Source: Dehalococcoidia bacterium
Lineage (GTDB): Bacteria; Chloroflexota; Dehalococcoidia; GIF9; AB-539-J10
Direction: 5' to 3'
Length of the DNA: 6,760 nucleotides
NCBI GenBank assembly: GCA_023128875.1
Contig: JAGMDB010000020.1
Location: 1 to 6,760 of the forward strand
A model generated the notes under the pieces. The model was not told the DNA's origin and did no database searches. It saw only the letters and a program-made list of their open reading frames with translations. The position numbers and the translations under genes were made by a program. Numbering within the stretch: the first letter of the stretch is position 1; each line of letters begins with the position of its first letter. Of this stretch, positions 1-5,817 are shown piece by piece.

Positions 1-429
1 CCAAAAGAGGCTATCTTTCATGCCATTTTGAGAGAGAACTTGGGTTGCACCCACCATATGTTTGGTAGAGACCATGCCGGTGTAGGCGGTTACTATGAGC
101 CATACGATGCCCACAGGATATTTGACCAAATTCCCGAGGCCAGCCTGAATATCAAACCAATACGTATCTTAGAGTGGTGGTATTGCCCGATATGTGGAGA
201 GGTGACTTACTCTGGACTGTGCGGGCATAGCCAGGAAAAGGAAAAATTTAGCGGCACTATGATTAGAGATATGATACGGGATAACATTAAGCCTGGTAAG
301 GCTATTTTGAGACCAGAGGTATTTGATAAGCTAATAGGATGCGCTCATGAGTATGGTTTTGGCTCTTCCTTCTGCACAGAGGAATATCTAGCCAAAAGGC
401 AACCTATATTTGGCCTCCCAAACTTATAA
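1..429 (+). CDS. sat: Sulfate adenylyltransferase (ATP sulfurylase), C-terminal part
   Basis: This is the last 142 codons of a gene whose start lies left of the window; the frame is open from base 1, so the TTG at 28 is not a real start. The enzyme makes adenosine 5'-phosphosulfate and pyrophosphate from ATP and sulfate in the cytoplasm, the first step of sulfate reduction, or runs in reverse in sulfur oxidation. Visible residues (numbered from base 1) include the catalytic-domain motif GRDHAGVG at 22-29 followed by YYEPYDA, a cysteine cluster C62, C65, C74 with H76 that matches the metal-binding site known from some bacterial and archaeal enzymes, and SGTMIR near 86-91. The protein ends soon after, so no APS kinase domain is fused at the C-terminus. 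It is followed after 39 bases by a TauE-type transporter on the same strand, which suggests a sulfur operon. Whether it serves dissimilatory or assimilatory metabolism cannot be decided from this fragment. Confidence 0.95.
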   Translation, partial: PKEAIFHAILRENLGCTHHMFGRDHAGVGGYYEPYDAHRIFDQIPEASLNIKPIRILEWWYCPICGEVTYSGLCGHSQEKEKFSGTMIRDMIRDNIKPGKAILRPEVFDKLIGCAHEYGFGSSFCTEEYLAKRQPIFGLPNL

Positions 430-468
430 AGATAAGCAACCAGCAACAATTCCTCGTCAAATTCAAAT

Positions 469-1590
469 GTGCATGGATTAACAAATATGAATAGGTTGCT
501 CAAATCTCCATGGCTTGAACTAAGTGTAATGGCGGCCGTGGTTATTCTGTCATATATAGCTCTGCTGTTAATATCAAGGGGAACAGAAACACCTCCGGGA
601 GGCATGGCTCTAACCAGCATAACTGCATTACTTTTTGGATGCTTCTTACTGGGTTTTGTAATTACTACAATTGCTGTTATGGCTGGAATTGGAGGTGGAG
701 TTCTGTTCACCCCCTTTATGCTGGCTTTCACACCTGTTGATAGTCTAATAGTCAGGGCAACTGGTCTTATAATAGCTATGTTTAGTGGCCTGGTAGCGAC
801 AGGGCCGTTTATGAAGAGCGGGTTAGGCAACCTAAAACTTTCTATCTACTGTTGCTGTGGTTATGGGGTGGGTGCTTTTATGGGTGCTCAAAGCGCAATA
901 TGGGTAACCGACCGACTGGGGGTAAGTGGTGAAGGAATTATTAGAATAATACTTGGGGGTATTGTTCTTCTGCTTGCTATCTACTTCCTTCGCGGAGGCA
1001 GGAAGATAGAATGGCCTGAAGCAAAGGAAGTAGACCGCTTTAGCCAATGGTTAGGATTGACGCAGCCTTACTACGAAGAATCTTTAGGAAAGGTTGTTAC
1101 TTATCAGGCGACCAGGGCTGGATGGGGACTTCTGGCTATGTGTGGGATTGGTATGATTTCTGGTTTTTTTGGTTTGGGAGCAGGATGGGGAATAGTCCCC
1201 ACAATGAACCTTATAATGACAATACCGCTTAAGGTGGCGGCTGCTTGCAGTGGAATTCTAATCGGCATGGGTGATTGCATAGCGGTGTGGCCTTATCTAC
1301 ATGCCGGGGCGATAATTCCGTTATTTGCAGCCCCCTGGTTGGCTGGACAGGTTCTGGGAGGAATAATAGGGGCACATATATTAATTAAAATCAAAGCTAC
1401 TTCTATAAGATTCATATTGATAGGGATAATGTTTTTTTCAAGCTTTGGGCTGGTAACCAAAGGTTTGAGGATCTTAGAATACATTCCCGATGTCCCTGGG
1501 GCAGTTTATGTAACAGTATTGCTAACCATTATGACAGGAGTTGCCCTTGGATTGGCGGGTAAATTTCCCAAACTTAGAGGTAGGAGGTAA
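469..1590 (+). CDS. Sulfite exporter TauE/SafE family membrane protein
   Basis: A 373-residue polytopic inner-membrane protein of the TauE/SafE (DUF81) family, whose members move sulfite, sulfoacetate, sulfate or other small organic or sulfur anions. The family's two-fold internal repeat is visible: the glycine-rich motif AGIGGGVLFTPFML at 72-85 and its partner SGFFGLGAGWGIVPTMNLI at 231-249. About nine or ten hydrophobic segments can be read (roughly 18-35, 53-75, 93-115, 124-148, 157-174, 217-250, 255-275, 279-303, 311-330, 342-363), with a polar loop near 177-214 separating the halves. At 373 residues it is longer than the common 250-residue members, mainly through the N-terminal helix and this loop. 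The first start is a GTG at 469; an ATG at 487 is an alternative, and neither has a strong ribosome site. Its place between sat and a small membrane protein points to sulfate or sulfite transport; the true substrate and direction are inferred. Confidence 0.88.
   Translation: MHGLTNMNRLLKSPWLELSVMAAVVILSYIALLLISRGTETPPGGMALTSITALLFGCFLLGFVITTIAVMAGIGGGVLFTPFMLAFTPVDSLIVRATGLIIAMFSGLVATGPFMKSGLGNLKLSIYCCCGYGVGAFMGAQSAIWVTDRLGVSGEGIIRIILGGIVLLLAIYFLRGGRKIEWPEAKEVDRFSQWLGLTQPYYEESLGKVVTYQATRAGWGLLAMCGIGMISGFFGLGAGWGIVPTMNLIMTIPLKVAAACSGILIGMGDCIAVWPYLHAGAIIPLFAAPWLAGQVLGGIIGAHILIKIKATSIRFILIGIMFFSSFGLVTKGLRILEYIPDVPGAVYVTVLLTIMTGVALGLAGKFPKLRGRR
1582..1587 (+). promoter_or_regulatory. Strong Shine-Dalgarno of the small membrane protein gene
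   Basis: AGGAGG, eight bases before the ATG at 1596, is embedded in the final codons of the TauE-family gene. It fixes the downstream start and indicates coupled translation. Confidence 0.8.
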
Positions 1591-1595
1591 GGCCT

Positions 1596-2018
1596 ATGGG
1601 AAAATCTAAGATTCCTGTTCCACAGATTGTTTATGGAAGATGTATCTATTGGCTTTGCATCACAGCAGCAGTGATCTGCACGATAGGGCCCGCAATAGCC
1701 GTAGCATTTCCAGATAACAATTTTATGAACCCCCATTACCTTTTTCCCGCCATCTGGGAAGGAAAGAGCCCCGAAATGATATGGCAGGAGGTGGGTAAAG
1801 GATTTCCTGGAGGGTATTTCTGGCTACATAATCTAAGTACTGGCGATGGCTTTACACAGTTGGGGCTGGTGCTAAGTTGTTCTTGCGCTTCTGTGGCATT
1901 GATAGCCACAGCTATAGCATTTCTTCGGCAGAAGCCCAGGTCTTACCGCTGGGCACTGCTCTCGTTCGGTATTGCGTTGTTGATTGTCTTATCTGCGCTG
2001 GGTATATGGCAGGCCTAA
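1596..2018 (+). CDS. Small three-helix membrane protein linked to the TauE transporter
   Basis: A 140-residue protein of unassigned function. Hydrophobic helices are seen at about 13-38, 85-110 and 117-138. Between the first and second lies a polar, aromatic-rich loop (39-84) containing FPDNNFMNPHYLF, IWEGKSPEMIW and the stretch GFPGGYFWLHNLSTGDGFTQ, which look like constrained functional motifs rather than spacer. The start is well fixed: AGGAGG at 1582-1587 lies eight bases before the ATG and within the last codons of the TauE gene, and only five bases separate the two genes, so they should be translated together. I recall similar small membrane proteins beside TauE genes in sulfate-reducing prokaryotes, perhaps DUF1634-like, but cannot confirm the family here. 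An accessory subunit of the transporter is a reasonable inference. Confidence 0.8.
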   Translation: MGKSKIPVPQIVYGRCIYWLCITAAVICTIGPAIAVAFPDNNFMNPHYLFPAIWEGKSPEMIWQEVGKGFPGGYFWLHNLSTGDGFTQLGLVLSCSCASVALIATAIAFLRQKPRSYRWALLSFGIALLIVLSALGIWQA

Positions 2019-2026
2019 ATCATTTT

Positions 2027-2070
2027 AGGTGAAACTGGCAAAAGCCCACCCTGAAGCACCTTTCTCTTTT
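2027..2070 (+). terminator. Possible terminator after the sulfur operon
   Basis: An outer stem AGGTG (2027-2031) with CACCT (2057-2061) encloses a small inner hairpin GGC-AAAA-GCC (2037-2046) and is followed by a T-rich run, 2061-2071. The stem is short and the loop long, so this is only a candidate. It sits eight bases after the stop of the small membrane protein gene, where an end to the + strand operon is expected because the next genes are on the other strand. The rest of the gap to 2173 is pyrimidine-rich on the + strand and shows nothing else. Confidence 0.3.
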
Positions 2071-2173
2071 TAGCCACCCCATGCCAATATAAATTCGCTG
2101 AATCACAATATCGGCAAGTTGGCTTCCTTAAATCAGCCCTCACTTCTGCTACCATCCTTCCCCTTCACTCACC

Positions 2174-2452
2174 CTACCCCACTTTGTACCCTTTCAGCCC
2201 TAGCAGAATAGAGCCGCTTTTCCTCTTGATGAAACTTACGCCAAAAAGAGGAATGGCACTTACTGCAAAACCTAGGAGAGGCAGATCTCCTTTAAGAGGA
2301 ATATCAAGACCTGGAATTTTCCCCAGTAGCCCTATTACCCCGCCACCTATAAGAGCTGCCAAGGCTCCTTGTGGAACTACCTTTAGCTTTCGTTTATAAA
2401 ACCCAGCAAGCCGAAAACCGCTCCGTAACCAAAGACTGAGCAATTGGGGCAT
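2174..2452 (-). CDS. Small hydrophobic protein downstream of birA (hypothetical)
   Basis: A 92-residue ORF that I do not recognise. Its ATG lies one base after the birA stop codon (TAA-G-ATG), the arrangement expected for coupled translation, although no convincing ribosome site is seen. A basic N-terminus (R10, R14, K20-R21-K22-K24) precedes two hydrophobic, glycine-rich segments at about 28-44 and 58-75, separated by a short loop with PGLDIPLKGD, and then a basic tail (KRK at 76-78). This would make a helical hairpin in the membrane with both ends inside by the positive-inside rule. The composition is protein-like rather than random, and the opposite strand offers only a shorter ORF without family features. 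It could be an unexpressed chance frame, so confidence is moderate. Confidence 0.5.
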   Translation of the reverse strand: MPQLLSLWLRSGFRLAGFYKRKLKVVPQGALAALIGGGVIGLLGKIPGLDIPLKGDLPLLGFAVSAIPLFGVSFIKRKSGSILLGLKGYKVG

Positions 2453-2453
2453 C

Positions 2454-3377
2454 TTAGCTCAGGTGAATACAATCCCCGGCGATAGCAGTATTCAAAGAGC
2501 CATCATCAGCTTTCAATATAAGTGCTCCATTAGTATCAATATCAATCGCTTGCCCTATTATTTCCCCGCCCGGGGCTACTATTCTTACGTCTCTACCCAA
2601 TGTGGCAGATAGATCCCTCCACTCCTCAAGCAAATCTCCCTTAGTTAATAAAACTTGCTGTCTGTTTATTTCTTTCAGCACTGAGTTTAAGAATTCTTTC
2701 CTGGAGACCTCCTTGCCCAGCTCTTCTTTTAAGGAAGTTGCCCGTTTTTCATACTGGGAAACAGAAGTATTAGCATTTATTCCTATTCCCACATTTACAA
2801 AGTTTACAACATCCGTTTCTGCCTCCATCTCAGCCAATATGCCGCATACCTTCTTACCCTTAATTAAGACATCGTTCGGCCATTTTAGCTCCGCCTTCAA
2901 GCCAAAGAGGTTTCTAATCGCTCTGGCCACAGCAATAGATGCCATCAAGTTAATCCTTGGAGCATATGCTGGACTTATTTCTGGCTTTAAGATAAGCGTG
3001 AGATAAATTCCGCCTTTTGGCGAGAACCACCCACGGCCTAATCTCCCTCTGCCGTGAGTTTGAGATTCGGCAATCACAATAGTCCCCCCCTCTGCCCCCT
3101 TTTTGGCTAATGCCTTGGCCACATCCATCGTTGAGTTAGTTTGCCAGAAATGATGAATCTTTTGCTCCCATCCAGGAAATTCACAAGGGAATAATAAATC
3201 CGGAGAGGAAATTAAGCGATAGCCTCTAGCCGAAGTCTCTATTACATAGTCATCTTCCTTTAAACTACGAATATGCTTCCAGATGGAAACCCTCGAGATG
3301 CCGAGTTCTTTGCTCAGCACCTGGCCAGAAACATAATCTCCACTCTCTCGCAAAACCTTCAATATCTTCCACTTCAT
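2454..3377 (-). CDS. birA: Bifunctional biotin--[acetyl-CoA-carboxylase] ligase / biotin operon repressor BirA
   Basis: BirA forms biotinyl-AMP from biotin and ATP and transfers biotin to the biotin carboxyl carrier protein; forms with an N-terminal helix-turn-helix also repress biotin genes. With the ATG at 3377 the protein has 307 residues. In that numbering the winged-helix domain covers about 1-58 (SGQVLSKELGISRVSIWKHI at 17-36), the catalytic domain contains GRGRLGR at 109-115 (biotin/adenylate loop), KWPNDV at 165-170, GILAEME at 179-185 and GIGIN at 197-201, and the small C-terminal SH3-like domain runs from about 260 to the end. A longer frame starts at 3446 (330 residues) and another ATG is at 3398. 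I prefer 3377 because GAGG (3386-3389) lies eight bases upstream, homology-like sequence begins there, and a likely promoter and operator occupy 3379-3428. It is convergent with the sulfur operon and coupled to a small hydrophobic ORF. Confidence 0.93.
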   Translation of the reverse strand: MKWKILKVLRESGDYVSGQVLSKELGISRVSIWKHIRSLKEDDYVIETSARGYRLISSPDLLFPCEFPGWEQKIHHFWQTNSTMDVAKALAKKGAEGGTIVIAESQTHGRGRLGRGWFSPKGGIYLTLILKPEISPAYAPRINLMASIAVARAIRNLFGLKAELKWPNDVLIKGKKVCGILAEMEAETDVVNFVNVGIGINANTSVSQYEKRATSLKEELGKEVSRKEFLNSVLKEINRQQVLLTKGDLLEEWRDLSATLGRDVRIVAPGGEIIGQAIDIDTNGALILKADDGSLNTAIAGDCIHLS

Positions 3378-3378
3378 T

Positions 3379-3410
3379 TTGTTAACCTCGCTGCCCATAA
3401 GGTTAACCAA
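3379..3410 (-). promoter_or_regulatory. Candidate BirA operator (inverted repeat)
   Basis: On the + strand TTGTTAACC (3379-3387) is followed by 13 bases and then GGTTAACCAA (3401-3410). The arms are inverted copies, the GTTAAC cores have centres 21 bases apart, and the outer bases match the known BirA-box half-site (TTGTWAACC and its complement) except for one inserted C in the right arm. The spacer is somewhat shorter than the 16 bases I recall for the E. coli bio operator. The site spans the ribosome site and the probable -10 of birA, so repression by its own product is likely. Inference from motif, position and the HTH domain of the gene product. Confidence 0.55.
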
Positions 3411-3428
3411 TTTGGGCATACCTGTCAA
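3400..3428 (-). promoter_or_regulatory. Probable birA promoter
   Basis: Reading the - strand, a perfect -35 TTGACA (3428-3423) is followed after 17 bases by TAACCT (3405-3400), a poor -10 that coincides with one arm of the inverted repeat. Transcription would begin near 3393 and give a leader of about 16 bases before the ATG at 3377. The weak -10 keeps confidence moderate. Confidence 0.4.
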
Positions 3429-3449
3429 TCCCGTGGATTCATTCATAAG

Positions 3450-3485
3450 GCCCCCGCCTCGGTCGGGGGCGAGCCTCGACCCTAC
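3450..3485. repeat. GC-rich palindromic element
   Basis: GCCCCCG (3450-3456) pairs perfectly with CGGGGGC (3464-3470) across a seven-base loop. The flank continues with CGAG-C-CTCG (3470-3478) and CCTAC. The composition is unlike the surrounding DNA and no T-run follows on either strand, so it does not look like a simple terminator. It resembles the interspersed palindromic units (GTAGGG...CGAGGC type) that I recall between genes in Chloroflexota and other environmental genomes; that likeness is from memory. Confidence 0.45.
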
Positions 3486-3507
3486 AATGGATATGGTTCA
3501 TTACTGT

Positions 3508-3543
3508 AGTGGTGGGGTTTATCCCCGCCTTAGTGGTTGGGGG
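3508..3543. repeat. Second GC-rich hairpin with flanking short direct repeat
   Basis: GGTGGGG (3511-3517) pairs with CCCCGCC (3523-3529), seven pairs with one G-T wobble, around the loop TTTAT. TAGTGGTGGGG (3508-3518 region) is partly repeated as TAGTGGTTGGGGG (3531-3543). It lies 40 bases from the other palindrome, and both may belong to one decayed intergenic repeat. Confidence 0.4.
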
Positions 3544-3646
3544 CAAACGTCAACTCTATAAAATTACTTCGTCGCAAATACCCGCAGTAACGTGAAGAAG
3601 TACCCACCATCTACGTGAGCTGACTCACCAACCCAATCCGCGCTAT

Positions 3647-3675
3647 TTGACCCATCCTATCTTCTGCTATATCAT
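3647..3675 (+). promoter_or_regulatory. Probable htpX promoter (sigma70 type)
   Basis: TTGACC (3647-3652), 17 bases, then TATCAT (3670-3675): each box is one mismatch from consensus with ideal spacing. The start of transcription would be near 3682, about 40 bases before the htpX ATG. A second -10-like TACAAT (3685-3690) has no good -35. Between 3544 and 3646 only a small hairpin, GTGAG-CTGA-CTCAC (3615-3628), is seen. Confidence 0.55.
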
Positions 3676-3720
3676 TACTCTTGATACAATCCTCCGGGGC
3701 AGCAGCAAAGGAGAGAGTTT

Positions 3721-4686
3721 ATGTGGCTTAACACAAGGATGTTCCTGCTGGTAACATTGCTCTTCGGCATCCTCTATGGCGTAATCACTGGAGTTGGAAC
3801 ATGGATGGGAACGGGTAGCGCGCTAACATACCTTATCCTGGCTTTCGTCTTTTTGGGCATACAATATCTCATCGGTCCCGCCATAGTGGGCGCAACGATG
3901 AGAGTAAGATGGGTTTCTGCGAAAGAAGAACCAGAGTTGCACAAGATTGTAGCGGAGCTTGCTGACAGAGCTCATCTTCCTAAACCCAAGGTGGGTATCT
4001 CACAGCTAGCCATTCCCAATGCCTTCGCCTTTGGAAAAAGCCAACGGGACGGGCGAGTTTGCGTCACTCAAGGCATCCTGAAGCTCTTAAGTAAAGATGA
4101 ACTGAAGGCAGTCCTGGGCCATGAGCTAGCCCACATCAAACATCGGGATATGACAATCATAACCCTGCTCTCGGCCATACCACTCATCATGTACTGGATT
4201 GCCTGGGGCATGATGTGGCGAGGAATGCTAGGCAATCAAAGGCAAGGCGGCGGCGTTGCCGCTCTTATTGGTATAGGTGCCTTCGTTCTTTACTTTGTCA
4301 CTAATTTACTAGTTCTATATGGCTCTCGCATCAGAGAATATTACGCCGACCAGGGAAGCGTTGAGTTAGGCAATAAACCAAACCATCTAGCTTCAGCCTT
4401 ATACAAACTAACTTACGGCAACGCCCGCTTCAAGGGGCGAGAAGAACTAAAACGTGTGGAGGGAGTCAGAGCTTTGTTTCTCAATGACCCCACACGTGCC
4501 TGGAGAGAGATCAGGGAGCTTTCTCAAATTGACCGTAATATGGATGGCGCCATTGATGATAATGAATTAATAGAGCTGAGAGGGAAAAGTGTCCAGTTAA
4601 GAACCACCGATAAAATGATGGAGCTGTTTACGACCCACCCTAACATGCTAAAGAGGATAAAGCATCTATCATCACTGATGGCTTAA
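3721..4686 (+). CDS. htpX: Membrane zinc metalloprotease HtpX (M48B) with an EF-hand-like insert
   Basis: A 321-residue peptidase of the HtpX family, which degrades misfolded membrane proteins with its active site on the cytoplasmic side. Two N-terminal helices (about 6-28 and 34-56) are followed by the zinc motif HELAH (H134, E135, H138), two further hydrophobic segments (about 144-165 and 178-200), and the third zinc ligand E206 in REYYAD. The C-terminal part carries DRNMDGAIDDNE (271-282), which fits every key position of a 12-residue EF-hand loop (D1, N3, D5, G6, I8, D9, E12), and then the family's THPNMLKRIKHL ending. Length is a little above the usual 280-300 residues, partly due to this insert. 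AAAGGAG (3707-3713) seven bases before the ATG fixes the start. A sigma70-type promoter lies upstream, and an NfeD-like gene follows 51 bases downstream. Confidence 0.95.
   Translation: MWLNTRMFLLVTLLFGILYGVITGVGTWMGTGSALTYLILAFVFLGIQYLIGPAIVGATMRVRWVSAKEEPELHKIVAELADRAHLPKPKVGISQLAIPNAFAFGKSQRDGRVCVTQGILKLLSKDELKAVLGHELAHIKHRDMTIITLLSAIPLIMYWIAWGMMWRGMLGNQRQGGGVAALIGIGAFVLYFVTNLLVLYGSRIREYYADQGSVELGNKPNHLASALYKLTYGNARFKGREELKRVEGVRALFLNDPTRAWREIRELSQIDRNMDGAIDDNELIELRGKSVQLRTTDKMMELFTTHPNMLKRIKHLSSLMA
4531..4566 (+). other. EF-hand-like calcium-binding loop within HtpX
   Basis: These codons give residues 271-282 with acidic or amide side chains at loop positions 1, 3, 5, 9 and 12, glycine at 6 and isoleucine at 8, and flanking helical sequence (REIRELSQI before, LIELRGKSVQL after). 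This is the canonical single EF-hand pattern. Calcium binding itself is inferred. Confidence 0.6.
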
Positions 4687-4737
4687 AGAACTGGGGCTCT
4701 TCCCTTCCTTCTGCTCAGGAACAAAACGGTGCTTTAA

Positions 4738-5148
4738 ATGAACGGAAAGAAATATGTAATCTATTCTATCACAACAGGCCTCCTCGAAGAGGCAGCCCTA
4801 ATAGCAACTGTGCTCTGGTTGCTACCAGGATTCGGCGTAAACATCCCCCTGTGGGGGCTTGTACTTATGGCGACTGGCCTAGGAGCGTATTCATACGTAA
4901 CCGACAGGTTGAGCAAGGAAGCTCTGGATAAAAAAGCAATTGTTTGGCCTGATATTGGCAGCAAAGGCACGGCAATAACCCGCCTCACTCCTGATGGTTA
5001 TGTTAAAATCAGCAATGAACTATGGAAGGCATCATCAATAGGCTCTGCTGTAGACGCCAATGAGGAAATTGTTATTGTGGGGACCGAGGGGATGACTCTT
5101 CTGATAACTTCCTTGGAAAGGGCTTCGCTGTCAGATCATGGAAATTAG
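4738..5148 (+). CDS. NfeD-like membrane protein (short form)
   Basis: A 136-residue protein with two hydrophobic segments (about 8-30 and 35-55) and a C-terminal domain from about 73 to 125 containing GSKGTAITRLTPDGYVKI, WKASSIGSAVDANEEIVIVGTEGMTLLI. This is the pattern of the NfeD C-terminal OB-fold (a Gly-x-x-Gly-x-Ala start, a Gly-x-Val strand, and a val-x-x-val-x-Gly-x-x-L ending). Short NfeD proteins normally work with stomatin/flotillin-like SPFH proteins and membrane proteases in membrane quality control; no SPFH gene is visible here, but HtpX lies immediately upstream. The start has no clear ribosome site; a CAGGA lies 17 bases or more upstream, too far to count. The gene's last 11 bases overlap the start of the next gene, so coupling is likely. 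The assignment rests on overall pattern and is fairly, not fully, certain. Confidence 0.75.
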   Translation: MNGKKYVIYSITTGLLEEAALIATVLWLLPGFGVNIPLWGLVLMATGLGAYSYVTDRLSKEALDKKAIVWPDIGSKGTAITRLTPDGYVKISNELWKASSIGSAVDANEEIVIVGTEGMTLLITSLERASLSDHGN

Positions 5149-5782
5149 CTGGCTAGGACATTCCTGCTTTATTATTAAAGGGAAAGAAAGAACTGTCATC
5201 ACTGACCCATATTGCCCTGGCCCCGGCTATTCCCTGGGCAAACCTGAAGCGGACATAGTAACTTTAAGCCATCTCCACCCCGGCCATAGCTATGTTGAGG
5301 GCATTGCTAGCGATGCTAAACAAATAAAGGGCCCGGGAGAATACGAAAAAGAAGGTACATTCATCACTGGAATCGCCACCTTTCACGACGATAAGAAAGG
5401 GGAAATCAAAGGCAAAAATACCATCTACCTTATAGAAATAGATGATATGGCTTTATGCCACCTAGGCGACTTAGGACATCCGTTGACTCCACAATTAATA
5501 GAGGAATTAGGAGGTATTGATATCTTATTTTTACCTGTGGGAGAAATGTCCACTATCTCGCTCGATATGGCTGTAGAAATTGTGGGGCAACTAAATCCCC
5601 GCATCGTCATTCCTATGCACTATAAGACTGATATTCTGGACATGGACCTTCAGCCTGTGGACAAATTCCTTCAAAGAATGGGAATCCGAGAGCCAGAAAT
5701 GAAACCGAACCTTTCAGTTACCCAGTCTTCCTTGCCCCCTAACACACAAGTCGTCGTTCTCGACTATCCCAGAAGCCTTTGA
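5138..5782 (+). CDS. MBL-fold metal-dependent hydrolase (UlaG/Lactamase_B_3-like)
   Basis: A 214-residue cytoplasmic protein with the metallo-beta-lactamase fold. It starts with the family's WLGHSCF (5-11) and DPY (23-25) strands. The first metal motif reads SHLHPGH, giving H45, H47 and H50 but G49 where most MBL enzymes have the metal-binding Asp. H83 (TFHDD), H108 and D111 (CHLGDLGH) and H161 (PMHY) supply further expected ligands. The length suits the compact UlaG-like or Lactamase_B_3 group, whose members act on phosphoester or lactone bonds or are uncharacterised; the substrate cannot be told. The ATG lies inside the 3' end of the NfeD-like gene (11-base overlap in another frame), pointing to translational coupling. 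The next gene begins 35 bases after the stop. Confidence 0.88.
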   Translation: MEISWLGHSCFIIKGKERTVITDPYCPGPGYSLGKPEADIVTLSHLHPGHSYVEGIASDAKQIKGPGEYEKEGTFITGIATFHDDKKGEIKGKNTIYLIEIDDMALCHLGDLGHPLTPQLIEELGGIDILFLPVGEMSTISLDMAVEIVGQLNPRIVIPMHYKTDILDMDLQPVDKFLQRMGIREPEMKPNLSVTQSSLPPNTQVVVLDYPRSL

Positions 5783-5817
5783 CAAGGCCAACAAATCACC
5801 TCTAAAATAGCCCCGTT

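Noticed and set aside
345..830. 161-codon ORF on the - strand across the end of sat and start of the TauE gene
   Set aside because: It is antisense to two recognisable genes, shows no family features, and has a biased Ile/Pro/Thr composition typical of a shadow frame.
1047..1232. 61-codon + strand ORF within the TauE gene
   Set aside because: It is an alternate frame inside a conserved transporter repeat.
2184..2399. 71-codon + strand ORF opposite the small hydrophobic ORF
   Set aside because: It is rich in Pro, Arg and Ser without helices or motifs, has no ribosome site, and the - strand frame is better placed after birA.
2602..3006. 134-codon + strand ORF
   Set aside because: It lies wholly antisense to the conserved birA catalytic domain and is low-complexity (Ser/Phe rich).
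3378..3446. N-terminal extension of birA by 23 residues
   Set aside because: The added residues are not family-like, and the likely promoter, operator and ribosome site lie within this stretch.
3273..3561. Two overlapping short + strand ORFs over the birA start and the gap
   Set aside because: They cross the birA HTH region, the operator and both GC-rich hairpins, and show no protein-like pattern.
3615..3628. GTGAG-CTGA-CTCAC hairpin upstream of htpX as an operator
   Set aside because: The arms are only five bases, a size expected by chance, and it lies about 20 bases upstream of the -35.
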